Assembly (NCBI GenBank): GCA_035626155.1
Contig: DASPOF010000037.1
Location: forward strand, 1 to 10,761
Direction of reading: 5' to 3'
DNA length: 10,761 bases
Origin: DASPOF01 sp035626155
GTDB taxonomy: Bacteria > Desulfobacterota > Binatia > Binatales > Binataceae
The translations under genes were made by a program, and so were the position numbers. Below are positions 1 through 5,678 of this stretch, piece by piece. The notes below the pieces were generated by a model that ran no database searches, was not told where the DNA came from, and was given only the letters and a program-made list of their open reading frames with translations. The stretch's first letter is position 1. Every line of letters begins with the position of its first letter.

Positions 1-72
1 GGTGGCCACGACGCAATAGAGACGCTTCAACTTCGGCGGCCGCACGGTCTGCGCCGCCGCCGCATCGGGCGG

Positions 73-78
73 TATACT
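73..78 (+). promoter_or_regulatory. Possible -10 box upstream of the P-loop kinase gene
   Basis: TATACT matches the bacterial -10 consensus at five of six positions and ends 11 bases before the GTG start, in otherwise very GC-rich DNA. No convincing -35 hexamer is seen at the right distance. If used, the transcript would have almost no leader, consistent with the lack of a ribosome binding site. Tentative. Confidence 0.3.
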
Positions 79-89
79 CCAAGCGGCTG

Positions 90-641
90 GTGGCTAACTC
101 GACGCGAATCCATGTAACCGGAGCGTCAGGTTCCGGGACCACGACGCTGGGCCGCGCGCTCGCCAGGCGCTTCGGATGCCAGCATCTGGATAGCGACGAT
201 TTCTACTGGGTCCCGAGCAATCCGCCCTTTGAAGTTGCGCGCGAAGTCGAGGAGCGCCGCAGGATGCTTCACGAAGCGATCGCCGGGGCAGACACGTGGG
301 TCCTGTCCGGATCGATCGGCGAGTGGGCGGATTCGGTCATCCCGATGCTCGACCTGGTCGTGTATCTGGAAGTTCCGACCGCGATTCGAATCGAGCGGCT
401 CAAGATTCGCGAGGCTGGTATGTTCGGCGATCTGATCCTGCCCGGCGCTCCGCGCCACAGGCCCTACCTCGAATTTCTCGAATGGGCCGGCGCGTACGAG
501 CTGGGAACGCGCGAGGGGCGAAGTCGGCCGCGCCATGAGGCCTGGCTCGCATCGCTGCCGTGCAAAGTGATCCGGCTCGACGGCACGATGGCGATCTTAG
601 TGCTCGTCGAGCGCGTGATCGATTCGCTCCGCCAAATCTAA
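90..641 (+). CDS. P-loop NTPase, small nucleotide/metabolite kinase-like (AAA-family ATPase annotation)
   Basis: This 183-residue protein belongs to the small P-loop kinase group usually annotated as 'AAA family ATPase' or adenylate kinase-like; its substrate is unknown. A beta strand (RIHVTG) leads into a glycine loop GASGSGTTT at residues 11-19. The loop has the Walker A layout, but Thr occupies the place of the usual Lys. An acidic LDSDDFYW follows at 33-40, where such kinases bind substrate or magnesium. A hydrophobic strand LDLVVYLEVP (about 88-97) precedes basic residues (RIERLKIRE) that resemble a kinase lid. There is no signal peptide or membrane segment, so it should be cytoplasmic. 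The GTG start is chosen because the P-loop strand begins six residues later, as is normal. No good Shine-Dalgarno is visible. It stands alone, convergent with moaA. The fold call is firm; the reaction is not known. Confidence 0.8.
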   Translation: MANSTRIHVTGASGSGTTTLGRALARRFGCQHLDSDDFYWVPSNPPFEVAREVEERRRMLHEAIAGADTWVLSGSIGEWADSVIPMLDLVVYLEVPTAIRIERLKIREAGMFGDLILPGAPRHRPYLEFLEWAGAYELGTREGRSRPRHEAWLASLPCKVIRLDGTMAILVLVERVIDSLRQI

Positions 642-722
642 CTGTGCAAGCGCCTCAGGCCCCGCGCCGGAGCGTGGGTTGGATCAGCGCCCGAGACGAA
701 ATCCGCGCACGAACGCCGCGAA

Positions 723-1718
723 TCACCCACCGATCTGGTACATGGATCGGTCGCGCGTCGAGCGGCCTTCGAGCAAATGATGGCCGGTGGGCTTGGCATC
801 GACCGCGCGCCGCAAGATCCGCGCGACATCCTCCACTTCGTGCCCTCGGCCGGAGCGCAACGCCGCGCGAACGTCGAGTTCATCGTCGTTGAGCAGGCAC
901 AGATGAAATTTGCCGTCCGCGGTCAGCCGCATGCGGTTGCACGTGCCGCAGTATGGCTCACTTACCGGGCTGATGAAGCCGATGACGCCGCGCGCCCCGG
1001 CAAGGCGGAAGTTGCGCGCCTCGTCGCCCGGATCACACGACGGGATCTCGGTCAGCGCTCCAAGCTCCGCCTCGATGCGCCGGCGGGTCTCGATGTTCGA
1101 GACGTAACGCTTGACCGAGAGCGTCGCACATTCGCCGCCGCCAAGCGGCATCAACTCGATGAACCGCACGTGCCAGCCTCGATCGAGGGTGAGGCGCGCG
1201 AGATCGGCCACGTCATTCTCGTTGTAGCCCGCGGCGACGACGGCGTTGAGCTTGATCGGCGTTAGGTGGGCCGCCTCGGCGGCGAGGATTCCCTCCCAGA
1301 TTTTCTCGAAACTGCCCCATCGCATCTGCTTCTCGACCGTTGCGGGGTTGAGGCTGTCGAGATGGACGTTGATTCGCGCAAGGCCGGCCGCCTTCAGCCG
1401 GCAGGCGAGTTGCCCGAGCAGGAGCGCATTGGTCGTGAGCGCGATCCCATCGACGCCCGGCACGCACGCGATCCGCTCGACGATTTCCGGCAAGTCGAGC
1501 CTTAGCGTCGGCTCGCCGCCGGTCAGCCGGAACTTGCGGAACCCAACGCTCACGGCGGCGCGCACGACCGACTCGATCTCCGCCGGCGTCAGCAACTCCG
1601 GACCGGGCAGGAAGCGCACCCCTTCGAGCGGCATGCAATAGACGCATCGAAGGTTGCACCGGTCGATTACCGAGATGCGCAGGTAATCGATCTCGCGGTC
1701 GAATGAATCCCGGGGCAC
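723..1718 (-). CDS. moaA: GTP 3',8-cyclase MoaA (molybdenum cofactor biosynthesis)
   Basis: MoaA is a radical-SAM enzyme that, with MoaC, turns GTP into cyclic pyranopterin monophosphate, the first step of molybdenum cofactor synthesis in the cytoplasm. The 331-residue protein has the expected family length. The radical-SAM cluster motif CNLRCVYC carries Cys21, Cys25 and Cys28. The SAM-binding GGEP is at 67-70 in RLTGGEPTLR. The second, GTP-binding 4Fe-4S cluster is represented by Cys257, Cys260 and Cys274 (CGTC, then HLC). The chain ends in Gly-Gly, the conserved tail needed for activity in the family. The GTG start places the first Cys at residue 21, close to known MoaA proteins. No ribosome binding site precedes it, but a -10-like box sits seven bases upstream. 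No other moa gene is in view; it is convergent with the kinase gene. Confidence 0.96.
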   Translation of the reverse strand: MPRDSFDREIDYLRISVIDRCNLRCVYCMPLEGVRFLPGPELLTPAEIESVVRAAVSVGFRKFRLTGGEPTLRLDLPEIVERIACVPGVDGIALTTNALLLGQLACRLKAAGLARINVHLDSLNPATVEKQMRWGSFEKIWEGILAAEAAHLTPIKLNAVVAAGYNENDVADLARLTLDRGWHVRFIELMPLGGGECATLSVKRYVSNIETRRRIEAELGALTEIPSCDPGDEARNFRLAGARGVIGFISPVSEPYCGTCNRMRLTADGKFHLCLLNDDELDVRAALRSGRGHEVEDVARILRRAVDAKPTGHHLLEGRSTRDRSMYQIGG

Positions 1719-1725
1719 AAAGGGG

Positions 1726-1755
1726 ATACTAATCGCGGGGTTTCGTCCAAGACAA
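1726..1755 (-). promoter_or_regulatory. Candidate moaA promoter giving a leaderless GTG transcript
   Basis: Reading the minus strand, TTGTCT (1755-1750), an 18-base spacer and TAGTAT (1731-1726) form a plausible -35/-10 pair. Seven bases separate the -10 box from the GTG start, so transcription could begin at or beside the first base of the start codon. No Shine-Dalgarno sequence lies in those seven bases. Spacing and match are seen directly; use as a promoter is inferred. Confidence 0.4.
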
Positions 1756-1852
1756 CCAATTCTTTCGCGGGGCCTGTGGCGTTATCGTTTTCGCATTACA
1801 GTACGCATCCATCGGACACTGCAGGTTGCGCCCGCGATAGCGGCTGGCGTCA

Positions 1853-1887
1853 CTGATCGGCTATGGTCGATTCAGGAGCCGATTCAG
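1853..1887. repeat. Inverted repeat / stem-loop in the moaA-side intergenic region
   Basis: CTGATCGGCT (1853-1862) pairs with AGCCGATTCAG (1877-1887) over ten base pairs with a single bulged T, leaving a 14-base loop. It also includes the first of two GATTCAGG direct repeats that lie close together. No T-run follows, so it is not an ordinary terminator. It could be part of an RNA leader, a small RNA or a regulator site; nothing in the sequence decides between these. Confidence 0.45.
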
Positions 1888-1992
1888 GGTGTCACGGCAG
1901 CAGCCGGATAAATTCAAACGACTGGGACGTTGGCATTTTCGCAGCCGAATCCGAGGCGACGAGTTGCCGCGCGATACGTGGGCCATATCGAC

Positions 1993-2013
1993 GAGTCGAA
2001 CCGACTCCTTTTT
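1993..2013 (+). terminator. Weak terminator-like hairpin with T-run
   Basis: GAGTCG and CGACTC form a perfect six-base stem around a three-base AAC loop, followed after one base by five Ts. The shape fits a short intrinsic terminator on the plus strand. The stem is short, however, and no identified plus-strand gene ends just before it. It would make sense if a small RNA or short unrecognised transcript is made from 1780-1990. Confidence 0.25.
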
Positions 2014-2162
2014 CCGCGTGCTGCATTACCTGTTTGGTCGCGCTCGCCGAGATAGGCGTCAGTCAAAACCGGATTCACGAAATTAGATCACTAGCCTGTG
2101 CCGAAGTGGCTTCGCTTGGGCGGGTCAAACTGGTACCCTGAATATCTGAGGGTGGATCCAAG

Positions 2163-2312
2163 ATGCTTTCGAAAATCGCGATTCTGCTCACCTTCGCATC
2201 GCTGACCGTACTCGCGGTCAAGTATTTCGGCGATTCGGCCGACCAGGCGCTCCTCGAGCAGGAGGCCGAGGGCCAGCTCGACGCGCTGCGCGAGCACCTG
2301 TTCCGCCGCTGA
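2163..2312 (+). CDS. Small single-span membrane protein, 49 residues, unknown function
   Basis: The 49-residue product, starting MLSKIAILLTFASL, has a short positive N-terminus, one hydrophobic helix at about residues 5-19, then a charged, probably helical tail (ALLEQEAEGQLDALREHLF). It would sit in the inner membrane with a short tail on one side. The helix could also be an uncleaved signal anchor. The ATG is preceded by GAGGGTGG with about seven to ten bases of spacing, better than the signals before several larger genes here. The frame closes 25 bases before the next gene, and the third-position GC preference resembles real genes nearby. No family is recognised. Its proximity to the exported TPR gene suggests cotranscription and possibly a shared envelope role, which is inference. 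Confidence 0.6.
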   Translation: MLSKIAILLTFASLTVLAVKYFGDSADQALLEQEAEGQLDALREHLFRR

Positions 2313-2337
2313 TCAGGGCCTTCGTTCCCGACGATCG

Positions 2338-2979
2338 ATGATCCGGATGGCGACAATGGCCGCACGCCAGTGGATGTTCGCGGCGGTCGTCGGCGCGGCC
2401 ATCCTGACGGCGGCCATCGCAACGCCGGTCGAAGCATCGCAGTCGAGCGCGGCGCGCGAGCGCTCAGACAAGATCGTGGCTGAGGCCGAGGTCCTGATAA
2501 ACCAGGCCGGGCGGAGCGATCCGCTCGACACCGAGAAAGTGCGCCGCGCGATCGACAAGCTGCGCGATGCGCTCGCCGTGGACCCGCGAAACGATTCGGC
2601 GTACGTCGACCTGGGTTTCTCCTATGGCCTGCTGCGCGACCCATCAACCGCGGTGGACATGTACGTGAAAGCCACCCAGATAAATCCGTCGCCGGCGAAC
2701 TATAAGGAACTGGCCGATATCTATCTGCGCGTCGGCGACCCGGCATCGGCGCTGATGGCTGCAAACGGGGGCCTGATCAAGAATCCGAAGGACGCAAAGC
2801 TTCAGAACGCCAAGGGGATGGCGCTGCTCGATCTCGCGCGGCCTGATGAGGCGGCAATCGCGTTTCGCAAGGCGGTCGAGCTGGACCCGACGTTCACGGT
2901 CGCGCGCGATAACCTGCGAGCTGTGAACGAGCGCGCGGCTCACCACGCAAGTGGCGGCGCCCAGCGCGGCTCAAATTGA
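2338..2979 (+). CDS. Exported tetratricopeptide-repeat protein
   Basis: The protein has 213 residues. The N-terminus is a clear Sec-type signal peptide: positive start (MIRMATMAAR), hydrophobic core about 13-28, and a likely cleavage after Val-Glu-Ala at 31-33. The mature part is helical and contains about three TPR units (roughly 87-119, 121-153 and 155-187). These show the typical Gly/Ala-Tyr spacing and the DPRN, NPSP and LDPTF turn motifs. TPR arrays are protein-binding scaffolds; here the partner would be in the periplasm or at the membrane. The tail after 195 is polar and His/Gly-rich. Starts at 2347 or 2356 are also possible because no strong ribosome binding site marks any of the three ATGs; all keep the signal core. 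It lies 25 bases after the small membrane protein gene and is convergent with the DUF971 gene. Confidence 0.85.
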   Translation: MIRMATMAARQWMFAAVVGAAILTAAIATPVEASQSSAARERSDKIVAEAEVLINQAGRSDPLDTEKVRRAIDKLRDALAVDPRNDSAYVDLGFSYGLLRDPSTAVDMYVKATQINPSPANYKELADIYLRVGDPASALMAANGGLIKNPKDAKLQNAKGMALLDLARPDEAAIAFRKAVELDPTFTVARDNLRAVNERAAHHASGGAQRGSN

Positions 2980-3060
2980 ATCCGACCGGCGGCACTCCCG
3001 GATTTCGGGCGCACCGCTCCTGGCAATCGTCGTTAAACGCTCCGGGGATGAAACTCGCGC

Positions 3061-3396
3061 TCAGCGGCCGGTAACCGGGCGCTCCGGCTCGCCGATGCAG
3101 AGTGCGCATCCGCAGATGTCCCGAAGTTGGCCCGTCGCGTAGATCGTTTCGTGGCCGTCGGCCCACTCCAGGAACATCGCTTGTTCGCCCAGGCGCGTCA
3201 GTTGGAGAAGCCGCTGGCTGGCGGGCGGTATCTCACCGGCGACCTTTCCCGAACACGCCAGGCACGGGCAATAGCGCCTTAGATTATCGAGCGGGTAGAT
3301 GCTGTCGTGGCCGTCGGTCCACTGGACGCCGATCGCGTAACGGCCGACCTCACTGACGCCCTTGATCTTTGGTTCTTTTGGTTTGATAAGAGCCAT
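3061..3396 (-). CDS. DUF971 (gamma-butyrobetaine hydroxylase-like N-terminal domain) protein with two Cys clusters
   Basis: This 111-residue cytoplasmic protein is essentially one DUF971/GBBH-like N-terminal domain, a small zinc-binding beta-rich fold. The same fold occurs at the N-terminus of gamma-butyrobetaine hydroxylase and as stand-alone bacterial proteins of unclear role. The two halves resemble each other: WTDGHDSIYPLDNLRRYCPC with Cys43, Cys45, Cys48, and WADGHETIYATGQLRDICGC with Cys95, Cys97, Cys100. Each half has a DGH histidine (His30 and His82). In the human enzyme zinc is held by a Cys-x-Cys-x2-Cys cluster plus a later His, which matches Cys43/45/48 with His82 here. The second set is extra. 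No oxygenase domain is attached. The ATG start is supported by the conserved first half beginning about residue 17. Function in the cell is not known. Confidence 0.85.
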   Translation of the reverse strand: MALIKPKEPKIKGVSEVGRYAIGVQWTDGHDSIYPLDNLRRYCPCLACSGKVAGEIPPASQRLLQLTRLGEQAMFLEWADGHETIYATGQLRDICGCALCIGEPERPVTGR

Positions 3397-3502
3397 AGGT
3401 GCATCCGCGATTCGACTATATCACCCGCGCGCCGGGCGCAGGAAAGACAGATTCTGCTGGCGCACGCGCAGCCGAGTTTCGCTGCGCAAACCGCTGAGCA
3501 AT
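3397..3502. promoter_or_regulatory. Divergent intergenic region between DUF971 and glycosidase genes
   Basis: These 106 bases must carry the start signals for both outward-facing genes if the glycosidase starts at 3503. On the minus strand TATAGT (3420-3415) is a reasonable -10 box, 18 bases before the DUF971 ATG; a -35 match is poor. A + strand promoter cannot be assigned. The GCGCGCCGGGCGC stretch is simply GC-rich. Confidence 0.3.
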
Positions 3503-4552
3503 ATGAACAAGGATGACGCGAGGCGATCGCTTGCGCGGCTTGCGGGTCACGCGTCGCGCGAACTGCTCACGAAGCAACCACACTGGGGCGACGCGATTCT
3601 GTGCGACGGCCTGCTGGCGGCGGCCGAGGCGCTTAACGACGATGCGCCCGCAAAGGCTGTCGAGCGATGGTTCGCCCCGAAACTGGCGGCGGGGCCGGCG
3701 CTGGCCGGATGGTTCTGGTTCTGGGCGGCGGAAGCGTTGCCGGCGCTCAATCTCCACCTGCGCACCGGCAGGGGCGAGTATCTCGATTATGCTCGCGCGA
3801 TCGTGGATGCGTTCGAGACCAGGGCGACGCGCACCCGCGACGGCGCGATCGTGCCGCACCCTCCCGCGCTCGAGGTATGGGTCGACGTGAGCCACTTCAC
3901 GGCGCCGGCGATGGCGCTGCTCGGGCGGCTCACCGCCGACGCGCCGCTGATCGAGCGCGCGCTCGACCAACTGATCGTGCACTGGAGAAATCTCGCCGAT
4001 CCGGCGACGGATCTCCTGTGGCACGTCGCCTACGCGGAGAAAAATACGCACTCGCCATGCTTGTGGGCGCGCGGCAATAGCTGGTTTTCGATCGCTGCGC
4101 CAATGGTAATCTCCATCGTCGAAAGCGAGGGATATCACGACCGGTATCGCGAGAAGACGGACCTTGTCCAACGCGCGCTGGTCCGTCAATTGTGCGCCGT
4201 CATCGCACTGCAGGATCCTTCCGGGCTCTGGCACACGGTCATCGACCGGCCCGACTCATACCTCGAGACTTCGGCTGCGGCCGGATTTGCCGATGCGCTC
4301 GGCATGGCGGTGACCGCGCGCTATGCCGGCCTGGACATCGAGCGCGCGCGCGCCGCGCACGAAAGCGCATTGGCTGCGATAGCGGCGAAGATCAACGATG
4401 CGGGCGAATTCACCGGCGTCTCGCAGCAGACGCCGCCGGGCGACTTCGCGTTCTACAATTCGATCGAGGTCGGGGCGGCGCCGTTCGGCACCGGGCTTTG
4501 CCTGAGCGCGCTCAGCCACGCGCTCGCGCCGGACCGGGGCGGGCATCAATAG
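3503..4552 (+). CDS. Glycoside hydrolase family 88/105-type protein (unsaturated uronyl hydrolase-like)
   Basis: The 349-residue protein resembles the six-hairpin GH88/GH105 enzymes such as Bacillus YteR, which use a vinyl-ether hydration mechanism to remove unsaturated uronic acids left by polysaccharide lyases. Supporting motifs are VWVDVSHFTAPAMALLGRL (about 125-143), whose Asp128 lies where the YteR catalytic Asp is expected, WARGNSWF (188-195), and DPSGLWHTVIDRPDSYLETS (238-257). The C-terminal AAPFGTGLCLSAL matches the family's end. There is no signal peptide, so it should act in the cytoplasm. ATG 3503 is preferred: the open frame runs back to 3362, but that extension crosses the DUF971 start and is low-quality protein sequence. 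No polysaccharide lyase or sugar transporter is nearby, so the substrate cannot be told. Its last seven bases overlap the acyltransferase gene end to end. Confidence 0.82.
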   Translation: MNKDDARRSLARLAGHASRELLTKQPHWGDAILCDGLLAAAEALNDDAPAKAVERWFAPKLAAGPALAGWFWFWAAEALPALNLHLRTGRGEYLDYARAIVDAFETRATRTRDGAIVPHPPALEVWVDVSHFTAPAMALLGRLTADAPLIERALDQLIVHWRNLADPATDLLWHVAYAEKNTHSPCLWARGNSWFSIAAPMVISIVESEGYHDRYREKTDLVQRALVRQLCAVIALQDPSGLWHTVIDRPDSYLETSAAAGFADALGMAVTARYAGLDIERARAAHESALAAIAAKINDAGEFTGVSQQTPPGDFAFYNSIEVGAAPFGTGLCLSALSHALAPDRGGHQ

Positions 4553-5466
4553 AATCGCGGCTCGCCGGGCGGGCGCGTTTTCCATCGCCGATGGATCCAG
4601 TTCCAGTGATCCGGATGCAGCCGGATCATTTTCTCGATCGCCGCGACGCAACGCTGAGTGTTCTCGCGCATGGCCGCGTCGCGATCGCGGCCGCGGACGA
4701 GTTCCAGCGGCGGCTGAATCGCAATCGTATGGCGCGTGCTTGCCCCATCGCGAATCATGAAGCACGGAACGATCGGCGCCCCGGTCGCCATCGCCAGCCG
4801 CGCGACCCCTTCGCTGGTGCACGCGGGCATCCCGAAAAAATCGACGAATACTCCGTCGCGCACGTCGAGATCGAGCGCGACCGCGATATGCCAGTTCTTG
4901 CGCATCAGCCGGATCGTCTCCATCGCGCCGTTCTTACGCTCGATGATCCGGTTGCCGAATCGCACGCGCGCCGCACACACGGCCGCATCGATTAGCGGAT
5001 TTCGAAGCGGGCGATGGACGATCGCGATCAGGTTGCCATAGATCGAGTGCGCGACGTTCATCAGCTCGAAGTTGCCGAAGTGCGCGGTGAGCACGATAGC
5101 GCCGCGCCCGTTCGAGAGCCGAAGCCCCTCGTCCCAATTTTCCCTGCCCTCGTATTTGACGTAGCGCTCGATATTGGTGCGATTGAGCGAGCCCATGTGC
5201 GCCCACTCGGCGAGCATCCGGCCCCAATTGCGGTAAACGCCGCGGACGATTTCGAGCCGCGCGGCGCGGTCCATTTCGGGAAACGCGATTTCGAGATTGC
5301 GCATCGCGATCGGCCGGTTGGGACGGTCCAACGCCGCGGCGATCGTCCCCAGGCGCGCACCGACGCGCACCGCGCGCTCAAGCGACATCGCGCGCAACAT
5401 CGCCACGATGCCCGCCACGCCTGTGTACTCGATTCGAGCGGGGACAGGCCCTATCTGCCGGGGCAT
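4546..5466 (-). CDS. Lipid A-type lysophospholipid acyltransferase (LpxL/HtrB family)
   Basis: Members of this family transfer acyl chains to lipid A or related lipids at the inner face of the cytoplasmic membrane. At 306 residues it has the usual length. The catalytic H-x4-E motif is TAHFGNFELM with His129 and Glu134. HRPLRNP (151-157), VFVDFFGMPA (206-215) and the C-terminal HPDHWNWIHRRWKTRP (284-299) are the other standard blocks. At the expected Asp-Gln position this protein reads DLD (199-201), a variation of uncertain meaning. The N-terminal part (about 16-46) is moderately hydrophobic and may anchor the protein. ATG 5466 is well marked by AGAGGG (5477-5472) five bases upstream. It lies downstream of gspD on the same strand but is separated by 212 bases of hairpins. 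It is not possible to say whether the acceptor is lipid A or another lipid, so no symbol is given. Confidence 0.9.
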   Translation of the reverse strand: MPRQIGPVPARIEYTGVAGIVAMLRAMSLERAVRVGARLGTIAAALDRPNRPIAMRNLEIAFPEMDRAARLEIVRGVYRNWGRMLAEWAHMGSLNRTNIERYVKYEGRENWDEGLRLSNGRGAIVLTAHFGNFELMNVAHSIYGNLIAIVHRPLRNPLIDAAVCAARVRFGNRIIERKNGAMETIRLMRKNWHIAVALDLDVRDGVFVDFFGMPACTSEGVARLAMATGAPIVPCFMIRDGASTRHTIAIQPPLELVRGRDRDAAMRENTQRCVAAIEKMIRLHPDHWNWIHRRWKTRPPGEPRFY

Positions 5467-5471
5467 CGGCG

Positions 5472-5477
5472 CCCTCT
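5472..5477 (-). promoter_or_regulatory. Ribosome binding site of the acyltransferase gene, abutting a hairpin
   Basis: AGAGGG on the minus strand lies five bases before the ATG at 5466. The inverted repeat 5478-5506 ends on the very next base. In RNA, the folded hairpin would stand directly against the ribosome binding site, which could affect translation of the acyltransferase. Confidence 0.6.
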
Positions 5478-5506
5478 AGCAGGCTGGTGATAAATCACAG
5501 CCTGCT
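5478..5506. repeat. Palindrome 1: imperfect inverted repeat, REP-like
   Basis: AGCAGGCTGGTGA (5478-5490) and TCACAGCCTGCT (5495-5506) pair with one unpaired base around a TAAA loop. There is no T-run on either side, so it is not a standard terminator. The end sequence resembles that of palindrome 3, suggesting both derive from the same repeat family. Confidence 0.75.
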
Positions 5507-5509
5507 CCC

Positions 5510-5553
5510 CCTCTCTTATCTCCCCCGGAAAAGACCGGGGGAGATGATAGAGG
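5510..5553. repeat. Palindrome 2: strong hairpin with 19-base arms
   Basis: Arms 5510-5528 and 5535-5553 pair over 19 positions with two mismatches around a six-base AAAAGA loop. The loop-proximal part CTCCCCCGG/CCGGGGGAG is perfect and very GC-rich. The hairpin would be extremely stable in RNA from either strand. No run of Ts follows in either direction, so if it stops transcription from gspD it does not do so as a canonical intrinsic terminator. It could also protect the 3' end of the gspD transcript from decay. Confidence 0.8.
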
Positions 5554-5571
5554 AAAGAAGCCATCTTTTAC

Positions 5572-5633
5572 GCAGGATGTTGAGACCGCAGGGTGGTCGA
5601 ACCGCGAGGTTCTCGCTTTTCTCAACATCCTGC
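5572..5633. repeat. Palindrome 3: perfect 14-base inverted repeat with nested hairpin
   Basis: GCAGGATGTTGAGA (5572-5585) and TCTCAACATCCTGC (5620-5633) are perfect reverse complements. The 34-base interior holds a second small hairpin, GCGAG (5604-5608) with CTCGC (5612-5616). The outer end resembles palindrome 1 (GCAGG, TG and TGA shared). The arrangement recalls a REP/BIME unit or the terminal repeats of a miniature transposable element, with no coding capacity inside. Confidence 0.75.
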
Positions 5634-5678
5634 CAGGCGAACGCAACCCGATTTGACGCAGTATTGCCCGTTGTCTGG

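Larger units (their letters stand above)
1719..2162. other. Intergenic region of about 440 bases without a convincing gene
   Basis: This stretch separates moaA (-) from the small membrane protein gene (+). Open frames of 92 and 65 codons exist here (from 1863 and 1889), but their translations show no recognisable domain, no organised hydrophobicity and no ribosome binding site. The DNA looks less GC-rich than its flanks. It contains the moaA promoter candidate near its left edge, a stem-loop at 1853-1887, and a weak hairpin plus T-run at 1993-2013. The right end must carry the promoter of the 2163 gene. TACCCT at about 2133 is a possible -10, but no clear pair can be fixed. Confidence 0.6.

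Noticed and set aside
1988..2010. GGTTCGACTC on the minus strand, resembling a tRNA T-arm
   Set aside because: No acceptor stem, D-arm or anticodon arm can be formed around it; the match comes from a short palindrome.
1889..2086. Open frame of 65 codons, basic product, GTG start
   Set aside because: No ribosome binding site and no recognised motif. It overlaps another equally weak frame; the arginine-rich product is what GC-rich non-coding DNA typically gives.
1863..2141. Open frame of 92 codons starting ATG in the moaA-side intergenic region
   Set aside because: No ribosome binding site, no recognisable domain and irregular composition (many Cys and Ser). It overlaps the stem-loop and the 1889 frame. 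A short unknown protein cannot be excluded but is not supported.
2075..2764. 229-codon minus-strand frame opposite the small membrane protein and TPR genes
   Set aside because: Low-complexity Arg/Pro/Ser sequence typical of antisense frames; the plus strand has a signal peptide and TPR repeats.
3362..3502. N-terminal extension of the glycosidase from a TTG at 3362
   Set aside because: The extra 47 residues run through the start and upstream region of the divergent DUF971 gene and are not like the family N-terminus. ATG 3503 fits better.
5510..5633. Reading the hairpins as intrinsic terminators of gspD
   Set aside because: No run of Ts follows the stems on either strand. They may still affect transcript ends, but the canonical call is not supported.
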